Shown piece after piece: positions 17,196 through 26,433 of a stretch of 64,000 nt of DNA. How positions within the stretch are numbered: the first letter of the stretch is position 1; every line of letters starts with the position of its first letter. Source of the DNA: Anaeromassilibacillus senegalensis (GTDB lineage Bacteria > Bacillota > Clostridia > Oscillospirales > Acutalibacteraceae); assembly GCF_001261775.1 (NCBI RefSeq), contig NZ_LN868535.1:437053-501052 (forward strand). The letters run 5' to 3'. A program made the position numbers and the translations under genes. The notes under the pieces are model-generated. The model was not told where the DNA came from and searched no databases. It saw nothing but the letters and a program-made list of their open reading frames with translations.

Positions 17196-17903
17196 TTAGT
17201 TCCAGCGCCGGCTCTCCAGCTTGCGGGCCGTCAAAAACAGGAAGACCGCCGCAACGCTGAGGAAGAACACGATGCTTGCAAAGTTGAAGATGCCGTTGGT
17301 AAACGGGGTGTAGCGGCTGTTAAAGGACAGCCAGTTCAGGATTTTCGCAGCCGTTTCGTTGCCTGCCATACCGGAAAACTGGTCCACGATCACCAGCAGG
17401 ATCGACACGCCGAACGTACCGATGGCCGCGACGATCTGGCTCTGTGTCAGGGACGAGATAAAGATGCCGATGGCGAGCATTGCCGCGCCGTACAGGAACG
17501 AACCGAACACCGTGCCGGCGATCAGCGCCCAGTTCGGGGCGGAAAAGAACGAGAGGACCACCGCCGGGACCAGACTTCCCAGCATGATGATGCCATACAC
17601 GGCGGCGGAAGCCAGAAATTTGCCCAGTACGATTGAACCGGTCCCGACGGGGGCAGTCAAAAGCGCTTGGTCGGTCTTGTTTTTCTGCTCTTCACTGAAG
17701 CTGCGCATCGTCAGGATGGGGAGGATCATCATGCTCCAGATGAACATGGAACTGTATACGCCCGCCGCGATGTAATAGGTGGACCCGACGAGCATCACGG
17801 AATAATAGTAGAAGCCGTACAGTGCGAACAGCACCGCCGCGCAGACATATCCCACGGGGGAGGTAAAGTAGGAACGCAGTTCCTTTTTGAAAATTGCCGT
17901 CAT
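17196..17903 (-). CDS. ABC-2-type transporter permease (GldF-like)
   Basis: A 235-residue protein with six predicted transmembrane segments, including an early segment FTSPVGYVCAAVLFALYGFY and the conserved FSEEQKNKTDQALLTAPV cytoplasmic coupling region. Its start overlaps the stop of the ATPase gene by 4 bp, consistent with translational coupling. It should form the channel with the ATPase encoded just upstream. Confidence 0.88.
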   Translation of the reverse strand: MTAIFKKELRSYFTSPVGYVCAAVLFALYGFYYYSVMLVGSTYYIAAGVYSSMFIWSMMILPILTMRSFSEEQKNKTDQALLTAPVGTGSIVLGKFLASAAVYGIIMLGSLVPAVVLSFFSAPNWALIAGTVFGSFLYGAAMLAIGIFISSLTQSQIVAAIGTFGVSILLVIVDQFSGMAGNETAAKILNWLSFNSRYTPFTNGIFNFASIVFFLSVAAVFLFLTARKLESRRWN

Positions 17904-18874
17904 ACCGCCGCCTCCTTTTCCTCCGGTTCCGCTTCTTCGGATGTTTCCCCGCCGATCAGGCGCAGGAAGACTTCTTCCAGCGTCAGGTCGCTGCTCTTCA
18001 TGCCCAGGATAGGCCAGTGATGCTGTGCGGCGGCGTCAAAGACCGGACGGCGCAGGTCGGTGTGCTCCGCGCCCTCTACGGAAAACTCATAGACGCCCGG
18101 TTCTTTTTCGCCCAGGTTTGTGACGTGTTCCACGCCGGGAATCGCTTGCAGCGCCGTATGCAGATCGGATTCCGCGCCTTCCATGCGGACCAGCAGGCGG
18201 TTTTCCCGGGAAAGATCGTGCGCCAGGCTGTCCGGTGTGCCGTCCGCGACAATCGCGCCCCGGTTAACGACAATGATGCGGTCGCACACCGCCTGCACTT
18301 CCGGCAGGATGTGGGAACTCAGAATGACCGTGTGCTTCTGGCCCAGGCTTTTGATCAGATTGCGGATTTCAATGATCTGTTTGGGGTCGAGCCCGACAGT
18401 CGGTTCGTCGAGAATCAGGACCGGCGGATTTCCCAGCAGGGCCTGTGCGATGCCGACACGCTGTTTGTAGCCTTTGGACAGGTTGGCAATCAGCCGGTTC
18501 ATCATGTCGTCGATCTTGACCAGCGCGCAGATTTCCGCGATATGTTCCTTTTTGGGGAGCTTGACTTTTTTCAACTCATACATAAAGCTGAGGTATTCCC
18601 GCACGGTCATGTCGTTGTAGAGCGGGGGAATTTCCGGCAGGTAGCCGATGCGCTTTTTGGCTTCCATCGGGTTTTCCAGCGTATCGAATCCGCCCACTGT
18701 GACGCTGCCTTCCGTGGGGGAAAGGTAGCCGGTGATGATATTCATGGTGGTGGATTTTCCCGCGCCGTTCGGGCCAAGAAACCCCAAAATAGTGCCCTCC
18801 TCCAACGTAAAGCTGATATGGTTCAGCGCCAGGTTGGACCCGTACCGCTTGGTGAGGTTTTTCACCTCGATCAT
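17900..18874 (-). CDS. ABC transporter ATP-binding protein (GldA/CcmA-like)
   Basis: A 324-residue ATPase: Walker A GPNGAGKST at residues 34-42, Q-loop region LPEIPPLYNDMT, a signature in the variant form LSKGYKQRVG, and Walker B VLILDEPTVGLDP. It has a C-terminal extension of about 100 residues beyond the core, common in ABC-2 exporters. It is the first gene of the operon; a GGAGGGA ribosome site precedes the ATG. The upstream region is filled by a repeat element, so the promoter must lie between 18880 and about 18950. Confidence 0.92.
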   Translation of the reverse strand: MIEVKNLTKRYGSNLALNHISFTLEEGTILGFLGPNGAGKSTTMNIITGYLSPTEGSVTVGGFDTLENPMEAKKRIGYLPEIPPLYNDMTVREYLSFMYELKKVKLPKKEHIAEICALVKIDDMMNRLIANLSKGYKQRVGIAQALLGNPPVLILDEPTVGLDPKQIIEIRNLIKSLGQKHTVILSSHILPEVQAVCDRIIVVNRGAIVADGTPDSLAHDLSRENRLLVRMEGAESDLHTALQAIPGVEHVTNLGEKEPGVYEFSVEGAEHTDLRRPVFDAAAQHHWPILGMKSSDLTLEEVFLRLIGGETSEEAEPEEKEAAV

Positions 18875-18949
18875 ATGCGTCCCTCCATTTTCTGGAATGT
18901 AAATACTGCAAAGTTATCTAATTTTTATAGTGTAGCAAGTGAATGTGAT

Positions 18950-20302
18950 GATTGCGTGAAAATCCCTTGAAGGCAGGCTGACCTCCGGTTGGGACGGCGC
19001 GGGCGGACGTTGAGCAAAACAAAATACCACGGATACCCGCGACGGGACGTGCAACGTCTTCCGCACCTCCGGTGGTTATCCCATAAGGTTGAATGCTATA
19101 AAAAAACGCAGAGGTTCCACCCAACAACGTCCTCATGTAAAATGATAAAGCCCAGCTGATAATTTGCATAAAACCCATAAAAAGCAAACGCAATCCAAGC
19201 TTCGCCGGCAATGAAAAGCACGCCGTCTGCCCTGAGCATCCCAGGTATATGAGGATACCGGGGGTGTAGGGGGGCGGACCTCCGGTCGGGACGGCGCGGG
19301 CGGAAGCTTATATAAGCACAGATCCACGGATGCCCGCGACAGAAAGAACCAACTCCCGTGTGACATCTTAGCCGGTAACTTGATTAAATTTTCTTATTGA
19401 AAGTTAAAAACACCCAGCTGACCCTGGGCAAAGAATCCCCATAAAGCATAGAAAAACCGGAGCTCCGCCGTCAATGAAAAGCACATTGCTCTCCCTGAGC
19501 ATTTAAGGTATATGGGGATACCGGGGGTGTAGGGGGGCGTGAGTCGAACTAATACGGAGCCCAGCTCTCGCGCCCCCCTACGCGTGCCTTTGTCCAACTT
19601 TCGTGGCAAGACCGAAAGTTGGTGCCGCCCGGCATGAGGGCAACCAGCGGTTTTCTCCCGCTTTATCAAAAGCGCATAAGAGAAAAATTGCGCATGCAAT
19701 CAAATTATTTGTTTCCTGTAAAGCGTTTTTTAGTTTTGTTTATTAACACAAGATTGTCTATGCAACAATCTCCATTATAATCGTGTTATGAATTAAAATA
19801 GAGGTTATAAAAGAAATGTTGCTTGTACAACAAATCTTCTTTTGTTTTCTTAAAGTGAAGGAACCCGTTGTTTTCGCAATGTGAAAATTTACTTTTGCTT
19901 GTTTAAAACAAAGAATCCCATTGTTTTTGAAAGATAAAAATTTGTTTTACTTTTTGAAAGTAAAAAGTCTTTGCTGTCGCTTTTAAAAGCGACGTAACCC
20001 CCGACGTAACCCCCGGCGAAAGCCGGGGAACCAAAGAAAAGCCCCAGAGGCAGCACCCTGCCTCATAAAGGACCCTATCACTCGTTCCCACTCGCTCTTC
20101 TCAGGAAGAGAGTTCCGCTCCTTGCGAGGAGCGGCAAAGGGCGCCGCCCTTTGATCCCGCCGCTTTTCAAAAAAGCGGAAAAACACATTTTAGTCATTAC
20201 CTGTCAGGTAAAAAATGATCCTCGCCGCAGGCGCGAGCCGACCGCAGGTCCCACCTTTTAAAAAGGTGGAAAAACACGTTTTGTCTGCTCCCTGTAAGGG
20301 TA
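18950..20302 (+). repeat. mosaic hairpin repeat element, copy E1 (near full length)
   Basis: A 1.35-kb intergenic element shared with 26.4, 31.8, 37.4, 40.3, 48.0 and 56.6 kb. Modules in order: the GACCTCCGGTC motif; a segment with GGTTGAATGCTATAAAAAAA (19085); a GC-rich segment ending in CACGGATGCCCGCGACAG; a CCGGGGGTGTAGGGGGGCG block (19520); GCCGCCCGGCATGAGGGC (19623); an AT-rich stretch (19690-19970); then hairpins GTCGC/GCGAC (19976-19993), GAGGCAG/CTGCCTC (20047-20064), CCGCTCC/GGAGCGG (20115-20134), AAAGGGC/GCCCTTT (20136-20152), CCGCTTTT (20160-20178), TTACCT/AGGTAA (20197-20211), GACCGCAGGTC (20240-20250) and CCACCTTTT (20251-20269). No coding signal is consistent between copies. Confidence 0.85.
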
Positions 20303-20331
20303 ACAAAAAGGGGCTGTTCTCCAACAGCCCC
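20303..20331 (-). terminator. intrinsic terminator of the aldo/keto reductase gene
   Basis: On the minus strand GGGGCTGTT-GGAG-AACAGCCCC is followed by TTTTT. It lies 38 bp past the stop codon, between the gene and repeat E1. Confidence 0.85.
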
Positions 20332-20368
20332 AAACCCCTGTCATTTTAAGTTCTTTCAAAAAAGGCCC

Positions 20369-21367
20369 TCACCCCGCTAGGCTGATCGCATCAATCGCCC
20401 GCAGCTCTTCCTCCGTAAACGCGGTCTTTTCCACAATCCCGATGTTCTCCAGAATCTGCGCCGGTTTCGATGCGCCGATCAACACGCTGGTCACTTCGCC
20501 GTCGCGCAGAACCCAGCTCAGCGCCATCTGCGCCAGCGTCTGCCCGCGGTTTGCCGCAATCTTGTTCAGCGCGGCAATCTGGCCCAGTTTTTCCGGCGTC
20601 AGCTGGTCGGCGTGCAGGAAACGTCCGTCGCGCTTGATGCGACTGTCCTCCGGAACCCCTTTCAAATATTTGTCTGTCAGAAGGCCCTGCGCCAGCGGGC
20701 TGAACGCGATAATCCCGCAGCCGTTCTGCGCCGCAAACGATTTCAGGCCGTCCGTCTCAATGTGCCGGTCAAAAATGGAATAGCGGCTCTGGTTGATAAT
20801 GAACGGACATTTCAGCTCCTGTAAAATTTCCATCGCCTTCCGAGTGGTCTCCCGGTTGTAATTGGAGATCCCCGCATATAGCGCCTTGCCGCTCTTAACG
20901 GCGGTATCCAGCGCCATCATACTCTCCTCCAGCGGTGTATTCGGGTCCATGCGGTGATGATAGAAGATATCCACGTAATCCAGGCCCAGGCGCTGTAAAC
21001 TCTGGTCCAGGCTGGCGAGCAAATATTTGCGGCTGCCCCAGTCGCCATAGGGGCCGTCCCACATCGTATACCCGGCCTTGGTGCTGATCACCAGTTCGTC
21101 GCGGTACCCGTGCAGCTCCTCCCGGACGATTTTCCCAAAGTTGGACTCCGCGCTGCCCGGCTCCGGACCGTAGTTATTCGCAAGGTCAAAGTGCGTAATC
21201 CCGTTGTCAAATGCGGTGAAGCACATGGCTTTCATGTTCGCATAGTCGTCGTTCGTGCCGAAATTGTGCCATAATCCCAAAGACAGCATCGGCAGCTTTA
21301 ATCCGCTTGCCCCGCAGCGGTTGTATGGGATTTGCCCATACCGTTCTTTACTGGCCGTATAAGACAT
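20369..21367 (-). CDS. aldo/keto reductase, YghZ-like
   Basis: A 332-residue NAD(P)H-dependent oxidoreductase of the YghZ (L-glyceraldehyde 3-phosphate reductase) group. Visible signatures are HFDLANNYGPEPGSAE with catalytic Asp and Tyr, ISTKAGY with the lysine, IFYHHRMD with the histidine, and LIGASKPAQILEN for the cofactor phosphate. Such enzymes detoxify methylglyoxal and related aldehydes. GGGAGGAA precedes the ATG. A MerR-type promoter lies upstream, suggesting induction by an electrophile or oxidant. Confidence 0.9.
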   Translation of the reverse strand: MSYTASKERYGQIPYNRCGASGLKLPMLSLGLWHNFGTNDDYANMKAMCFTAFDNGITHFDLANNYGPEPGSAESNFGKIVREELHGYRDELVISTKAGYTMWDGPYGDWGSRKYLLASLDQSLQRLGLDYVDIFYHHRMDPNTPLEESMMALDTAVKSGKALYAGISNYNRETTRKAMEILQELKCPFIINQSRYSIFDRHIETDGLKSFAAQNGCGIIAFSPLAQGLLTDKYLKGVPEDSRIKRDGRFLHADQLTPEKLGQIAALNKIAANRGQTLAQMALSWVLRDGEVTSVLIGASKPAQILENIGIVEKTAFTEEELRAIDAISLAG

Positions 21368-21419
21368 ACCAATTCCTCCCTATTGTAAATCAAACGAGTC
21401 CATTTTCATCTGTAAAACC

Positions 21420-21450
21420 AGTTTACATCTTCAAGCACACTTGAAGTCAA
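21420..21450 (-). promoter_or_regulatory. MerR-type promoter with long spacer and palindromic operator
   Basis: On the minus strand TTGACT (21445-21450) and TAAACT (21420-21425) are separated by 19 bp, the unusually long spacer of MerR-activated promoters. The spacer region holds the palindrome CTTCAAG-TGTG-CTTGAAG. A 17-bp reading (TGTAAA) is also possible. No merR gene is in the window. Confidence 0.65.
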
Positions 21451-21460
21451 GGGGAATTTT

Positions 21461-22732
21461 TTAATCCGTCAATGGATTGATCAGGAATCCCGTGATCAGC
21501 TTGGGATAGAACCAGGTGGACTTCTGCGGCATCTTTTCGCCCGCGTCTGCGATCCGGCGGATTTCCTGTATGCGCGCGGGATTGACGAAAAACGCGCACT
21601 GGCTTTCTCCGTCGCGAACAGAAGAAAGCGCCTCCTGAAAATCGCGGGTATAGGTCAGGGTTTCCTGCTTCGCCATATTATCCGCGTCGATGCCGAGCAT
21701 GTCCTCCAGGATGACCTTGTGCAGCAGTGACACATTCAGGTTCCGTGTTGCCTCACTCTGCTCTGGGCAGAGGCGGTCCATCAGGGTTTCGTCCTTCAGA
21801 ATCAGCAGCAGCCACTTGTTCCCGCCGGAATAATACGCAAACGCTTTCTTTGCCTGCCGGTGCAGAGCATCCATATTGGTCTCAATGTTTTCCGGCGTGT
21901 CCATCTCATAGACGTGAAAACAGGTACGGCAGCGCTCCAAAAGAGCATCTTCGTCAAAATGGGGAAGACCGTGCAGCAGCCGGTGAATCGGCAGCACTGC
22001 CAGTCCCGGCCCGTCGATGTCCGCCAGTCCCATCATGATCGTTTCCGCGCCGGGGCAGTCCTTTCCCTGCTCTTTACACCAGCGCCGGAATTCCAACGCC
22101 GTCGCATATCGGTGATGCCCGTCGGCAATGTAAATCTTGCGATCCTGGAAGTCGTCGCGGAACGCCCGCAGTACCACGAGGTCGTTGACCACCCACAGGC
22201 GGTGCGTCACACCGTCCAGCGTGCAGGTGTAGCGCGGCTTGCAGTCGGATAGACGGTCGATCCGCTCCTTTGTCTCGCGTTTTGGGTCCTCATACAGGCC
22301 GTATACGGGGCTGATATTACAGAAGGTGGACTGCATCAAACGCAGGCGGTCCCGCTTGGCCTCGTCCAACGTTTTCTCATGCGGCAGAATCATTCCCTCC
22401 TGCGGCTCGGAGAGCTTGACTCGGCAATACAGGACCTTGTTGCGCAGCGTTTCCCCATGCAGACGGAACTCCTGTTCATAAAGAAACATCGCCGGCAGCA
22501 GGTCGCGCTTCAACACAGCTTCTTCCGTCCACTGCCGCAATTGCTCCGCGGCGGCCCGGTAAGGATCGTCTCCATCGGGAACCTCCAGATGCATACAATT
22601 GTACGGATTCCGGGCGGCAAAACGCTCCCGGTCGCCGGGAGCGAGGACGTCGTACGGCGGGCAGAGCAGCGTCTCCATTTCTCCCGCCTTTGCGGTATAG
22701 CGCAGCGCGCGCAGGGGTGCGATTTCCGGCAT
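21461..22732 (-). CDS. DUF1015-family protein
   Basis: A 423-residue protein. Family signatures include the N-terminal CPPYDVL, the central PHEKTL followed by the NISPVYGLY region, and YIADGHHRYATAL with conserved histidines. The biochemical role of DUF1015 is not firmly known; the histidine/aspartate motifs suggest an enzyme. The start at 22732 (MPEIAPLRALRY) is chosen because AAGGCGGA lies just upstream and it matches the family N-terminus. The longer open frame to 22861 is not supported. Confidence 0.85.
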   Translation of the reverse strand: MPEIAPLRALRYTAKAGEMETLLCPPYDVLAPGDRERFAARNPYNCMHLEVPDGDDPYRAAAEQLRQWTEEAVLKRDLLPAMFLYEQEFRLHGETLRNKVLYCRVKLSEPQEGMILPHEKTLDEAKRDRLRLMQSTFCNISPVYGLYEDPKRETKERIDRLSDCKPRYTCTLDGVTHRLWVVNDLVVLRAFRDDFQDRKIYIADGHHRYATALEFRRWCKEQGKDCPGAETIMMGLADIDGPGLAVLPIHRLLHGLPHFDEDALLERCRTCFHVYEMDTPENIETNMDALHRQAKKAFAYYSGGNKWLLLILKDETLMDRLCPEQSEATRNLNVSLLHKVILEDMLGIDADNMAKQETLTYTRDFQEALSSVRDGESQCAFFVNPARIQEIRRIADAGEKMPQKSTWFYPKLITGFLINPLTD

Positions 22733-22819
22733 AAGGTCCGCCTTTCCGGCCTCATTTGGCCAATGAATATAAGTATTTCCATAGTACCCCATTTGCCAAC
22801 ACAAAAGATTCTTTAAAAA

Positions 22820-22852
22820 CAAAAAGCGCATGCGGGAATCCCCACATGCGCG
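22820..22852 (-). terminator. intrinsic terminator
   Basis: On the minus strand GCGCATG...CATGCGC with an inner GGGGATTCCC is followed by TTTTTGTTTTT. It is 20 bp past the stop of the small coiled-coil gene. Confidence 0.85.
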
Positions 22853-22871
22853 GCTGCTCAATCTATGTAAT

Positions 22872-23054
22872 TTATGCGCCCTTCATGGCGTTCAATTCCT
22901 GACGTTGCATCTTAGCGATGTTTTCGAGCGTACTGACGCGTTCTTCCAAATCGCGGACTTTATCGACGTCGGGGAGCTTTTCCAAAATATCCTGATGGCC
23001 TTCCGCCAGCAGTTGAATCTGTTTTTCCACGCGGGATTCTATGATAACATTCAT
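22872..23054 (-). CDS. small coiled-coil protein, N-terminus possibly frameshifted
   Basis: The ATG at 23054 gives a 60-residue charged helical protein (EERVSTLENIAKMQ), but has no ribosome site. The frame stays open upstream for another 19 codons (QDQKIADFKTEIIEQ) to a stop. It would join an ATG at 23116 if the A6 run at 23105-23110 had one more A, giving about 82 residues. Either a homopolymer indel has broken the gene or translation starts at a non-standard codon. TGCTATAAT overlapping that ATG looks like an extended -10, which argues against 23116 as a start. Function unknown. Confidence 0.5.
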   Translation of the reverse strand: MNVIIESRVEKQIQLLAEGHQDILEKLPDVDKVRDLEERVSTLENIAKMQRQELNAMKGA

Positions 23055-23174
23055 CTGTTCGATGATTTCGGTTTTAAAATCCGCAATCTTTTGATCCTGA
23101 CCCGTTTTTTATCCATTATAGCACAGCCCCCATGCCGGGACAAGGCGAAACACGGATTGCCCACGTGAAAGATA

Positions 23175-24506
23175 TTAACTTGCCTCCGGAATGGAACGAG
23201 CAATCCATTTGCCGCTGTGGAAGCGCCACGCAAACAGCGCGGCCCGGAACGCCCAATCGATAAACATGGCGATCCAGACGCCCATCACGCCCCAACCGCA
23301 TACCAAAACCAGCACGTAACTCATGCCGATGCGGAACGCCCACATCGAGAAGATCGAGGTCAGCATGGTGAATTTGACATCTGTTGCCGCGCGAAGCGTA
23401 TTGGGAAGCGCGAAGGAGATCGGCCAGACCAACATAGCCACGCTGTGTACAAGGATAAGCTGTTCCGCAATGGACGCCGCCTCCGGAGACAGATTATAAA
23501 TGCTGACAAGCGGCCCGGCGAGCAGGGAGAGCAGAACGGCCAGCGCCGCCAGGATGAGATAGTTAAATTTGATCAGGCTTTTTGTGTATTGCCTTGCCTG
23601 TTCATATTCGCCCGCGCCGACACATTGTCCGATCACCGTAACCATTCCCAGTCCGATGGCAGTCCCCGGCAGATACTCAAAGTTGACCAGGTTGCCCGCG
23701 ACGGCAAAACCCGCGATAGACGCGGTTCCAAGCGTGGCGACAAGACTCTGCACCAGGATTTTCCCCAGCTGAAACATGCTGTTTTCCATCCCGGCGGGAA
23801 CACCGATCCTGAGAATGTTTCGAATCATGGTAGGATGAACGCCCAGACGCAGTTTCCGGTCGATATGGATCACATTGTTTTCATTCCGGACGATCACCAA
23901 CATGATGATCGCGGCAGTTGCCCGGGAAATCACCGTTGGGATTCCCACGCCTTCGACGCCCATGTGCAGACCGAACACACAGATGGCGTTGCCCGCAATA
24001 TTGATGCCGTTCATGCAGAGGGAGGTTTTCATGGATACCTTGGAATTGCCCATGGAACGGTATAGCGCTGCACAGGAATTATAGACTGCAAGAAAGGGAT
24101 ACGACAGCGCCGACAGGAAAAAGTAAATCTCCGCGTTCTGCATGACGTCCGGCGCGATATTGCCAAAGATCAGGCGGAGCAGCGGTTTACTTCCGATCAG
24201 CGCAACCGCCATGATGACAACGGAGAGCAAAACCGTGGACAGCAGGAGCTGGTTGGCGGCAACACATGCCTGTTTGGGTTCTTTCCGTCCCAGATACTGC
24301 GAACAGACCACTGCACCGCCCGTCGCCAGCGCAGCGAGCAGCTGAATGATCAGCAAACTGATGGAATCCACCAGAGAGACGCCGGAAACCGCCGCTTCTC
24401 CCACTGCCGCGACCATCACAACGTCGGCCATACCGACCAGTACCGCCAGAACCTGCTCGATGATCAATGGGACCAGAAGCCGGGATAAATCTCTTCTTGA
24501 GAACAT
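23175..24506 (-). CDS. MATE-family multidrug/cation efflux transporter
   Basis: A 443-residue membrane protein with 12 predicted transmembrane segments arranged as two homologous halves of six. The N-terminal half holds SLVDSISLLIIQLLAALATGG and SQYLGRKE; the second half holds IGVPAGMENSMFQLGKI and VGAGEYEQARQ, all typical of the DinF/NorM superfamily. MATE proteins export cationic drugs or metabolites by Na+ or H+ antiport. Monocistronic, with no adjacent regulator. Confidence 0.92.
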   Translation of the reverse strand: MFSRRDLSRLLVPLIIEQVLAVLVGMADVVMVAAVGEAAVSGVSLVDSISLLIIQLLAALATGGAVVCSQYLGRKEPKQACVAANQLLLSTVLLSVVIMAVALIGSKPLLRLIFGNIAPDVMQNAEIYFFLSALSYPFLAVYNSCAALYRSMGNSKVSMKTSLCMNGINIAGNAICVFGLHMGVEGVGIPTVISRATAAIIMLVIVRNENNVIHIDRKLRLGVHPTMIRNILRIGVPAGMENSMFQLGKILVQSLVATLGTASIAGFAVAGNLVNFEYLPGTAIGLGMVTVIGQCVGAGEYEQARQYTKSLIKFNYLILAALAVLLSLLAGPLVSIYNLSPEAASIAEQLILVHSVAMLVWPISFALPNTLRAATDVKFTMLTSIFSMWAFRIGMSYVLVLVCGWGVMGVWIAMFIDWAFRAALFAWRFHSGKWIARSIPEAS

Positions 24507-24594
24507 CGTTTCACCCGCATTTCAAAATAGGCAGGTTCCCTTTGTCGGAATCTGTCGTTGTTTTTCAGGAGACTATTATAGAACAAGCGGCAGA

Positions 24595-24980
24595 TAAATG
24601 CAATTCTAAGGCCTTCGGTCGGTACGTGCCTACGGCGAGGATCATTTTTACCTCACGGGCAATTCTTAAAATATGTCTTTCTCTGTTTCCGAAAAGCAGG
24701 GATGGTCGTTTGGAACATTGAGTGAAGCTTTAGACTTAATCGAGCATTCTGACCAGAGATCCTCTTCCTGAGAAGAACAAGTGGAAACGAGTGATAACGA
24801 TCTTTACGGATATTTTGTACTATCGGGTGATTTCCGGGGCCGTTGCAGAATACAAGCTGTAACGCGCCCGTCACACAAAGTGTTATTTTAGCTTACAAAA
24901 ATATAGGGGAACGAGCGGGACATATCCCCGGGACTATCTATCTGACAGGTAACGGATGAAATATGTTTGTCTACATGAAT
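24595..24980. repeat. mosaic hairpin repeat, degraded copy E2
   Basis: It holds recognisable but mutated blocks: GGTCGTTTGGAACATTGAG (24703), a damaged relative of the GAGCGAGGCTTTAGCCTCAAG module, followed by CCTCTTCCTGAGAAGAACA and GTGGAAACGAGTGATAACG, in the same order as 37600-37710. Divergence is much higher than between E1, E3 and E7, so this is an old copy. The gap 24507-25047 holds no gene. Confidence 0.65.
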
Positions 24981-24987
24981 CCATAAC

Positions 24988-25022
24988 AAAACGGCGGTCT
25001 GAATAAATCCAGCCGCCGTTTA
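24988..25022 (-). terminator. intrinsic terminator of the TIGR04076 gene
   Basis: AAACGGCGG pairs with CCGCCGTTT. On the minus strand it is followed by TTTTGTT, 26 bp past the stop at 25048. Confidence 0.8.
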
Positions 25023-25047
25023 CTGTCTGTTTATTTTTACATGTATT

Positions 25048-25392
25048 TTATCGAACCGGTATGTAGTCAACCTGGGAATCTTCGTCCGTCGCTTCCAGTT
25101 TGAAAATGACAGGACGAAGGCCGTCGTTGCAGCTGCAAATCGCAACGCCTGGCTTCCGGATCCAATCGCCGTAATAGAACAGTTCCTTGTCGGCGCCGTG
25201 CGACAGGGCAAATACATACTGATAGATCGCCTTCCACGCCTCGTCGCAGAAACCGTCCGGCTTGGCATATTCGGCATAAAACACTTGACCCTTCATCAAC
25301 ATAGGGCAGGCAGTCAAGCCTTCCGCGCCGTATTCTTTCGCCAGCTCCCGGTCCAGCGTCGTTTTCAATACGGTGATTTTTACTTTTTTCAC
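25048..25392 (-). CDS. TIGR04076-family protein
   Basis: A 114-residue protein with the family hallmarks: an N-terminal VKITVLKTTLDREL strand, ACPMLMKGQVFY, FCDEAWKAIYQYVFAL, and the near-terminal CSCNDGLRPVIFKLEA. Three conserved cysteines suggest a metal or redox role, but the family function is unknown. The start is taken as GTG 25392 (VKKVKITV), with TTG 25395 as an alternative; AAGGAAG lies upstream. The open frame continues upstream to 25515 but that region has no ribosome site. Confidence 0.8.
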   Translation of the reverse strand: MKKVKITVLKTTLDRELAKEYGAEGLTACPMLMKGQVFYAEYAKPDGFCDEAWKAIYQYVFALSHGADKELFYYGDWIRKPGVAICSCNDGLRPVIFKLEATDEDSQVDYIPVR

Positions 25393-25796
25393 CAAGCCCA
25401 CTTCCTTTTTGATTAAAACACCATTGCCATTCGCATATCCTAACGAAGAAATAAAAATCCGGGCTACACTGATTATCACTGTACAAATAAAGCAAAGGCA
25501 GGTTATCACCCTCACACTCCGTAATAACTAACCTGTTTTATACAAATAGTTTTTATAATTCGAGGTTTTATAGCGCTGAGAAGAAAGTAAACTATCCTTT
25601 CTCACTCCGCTTGATATGAAATATAAGACCATTGGATTCCGTCCATATTTACCGATTCTACAGAATATCTGTCCAATTTAGCAATTGGCATTTATATCTG
25701 CTAGCTGCTTTAAAAATAACAACACACCAAATATACCGTCGATTATGCGCGAAACAGGGGGATTTTTGTTATAAACACCGCTGATTATACAGACCG
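25393..25796. other. AT-rich intergenic region, nothing recognised
   Basis: About 400 bp of low-GC sequence between the TIGR04076 and Nudix genes. I found no convincing promoter, hairpin, RNA gene or frame. Confidence 0.5.
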
Positions 25797-26342
25797 TTAA
25801 AGCTTTCCCTCCGCCACAAGGCGGGCAGTCTTTAAAATCAGCACCTGGGTCTTGGCGTCGGCAATCTCGTTGTTCATAACCATTTCCACCGCCTTGTCAA
25901 GCGGAATACGCTCGACTTCCAGAAACTCATCCTCGTCAAAGTGCGTTTCGCCGAAGCCGGTCACGCGGCAGGCATACAGATGAATAATCTCGTCACAATA
26001 ACCGGGCGTGGGGTAGAGCTTTCCCAAACTGAGGTATTGCTCCGCTGTCGTTCCGGTTTCTTCTTTTTGCTCGCGCTTACCCGCCTCCAGCGGGTCTTCG
26101 CCGCGTTCCAGCTTGCCCGCGGGCGTTTCCAACACGACCTGTGCATAGGGATACCGGTACTGGCGGACAAACAGCAGTTCATTTTGATCGGTCAGCGCCG
26201 CAATGCTCACGCCGCCCGGGTGGGACACAACCTCGCGCTTTGCTTTCGCGCCGTTTTCCAGCTCCACGTCATCCACAAACATGTCGATGATGCGGCCCCG
26301 GTAAATCTCCGTACGGCCCAGCTTTTTTTCCGTCAGTTTCAT
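25797..26342 (-). CDS. Nudix hydrolase, ADP-ribose pyrophosphatase-like
   Basis: A 181-residue protein with the Nudix box at about residues 77-99 (start GKLERGEDPLEAGKRE, end EETGT). It fits G-x5-E-x7-RE-x-x-EE-x-G except that Q replaces the usual hydrophobic residue after RE. N-terminal KLGRTEIYRGRIIDM and the TPGYCDEIIHLY segment after the box match the ADP-ribose/nucleoside-diphosphate-sugar pyrophosphatase group (NudF-like). The ATG at 26342 has GGAAGG 8 nt upstream; the longer frame to 26618 runs into repeat E3 and is rejected. Confidence 0.9.
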   Translation of the reverse strand: MKLTEKKLGRTEIYRGRIIDMFVDDVELENGAKAKREVVSHPGGVSIAALTDQNELLFVRQYRYPYAQVVLETPAGKLERGEDPLEAGKREQKEETGTTAEQYLSLGKLYPTPGYCDEIIHLYACRVTGFGETHFDEDEFLEVERIPLDKAVEMVMNNEIADAKTQVLILKTARLVAEGKL

Positions 26343-26433
26343 AAAATCGGCCTTCCTCTCTCTACGATTCGTATAAAAATCACCCGGATTTTCCGGTTGT
26401 AAATTGACATATTCAGCATTCGGTTGAAAACTC

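Noticed and set aside
18918..19211. Recurring small frames inside the repeats (e.g. products with MRTLLGGTSAFFYSIQPYG, also at 38395 and 47981)
   Set aside because: They recur only because the repeat DNA recurs. They lack consistent start sites and ribosome sites, are interrupted in other copies, and have no protein-like conservation pattern.
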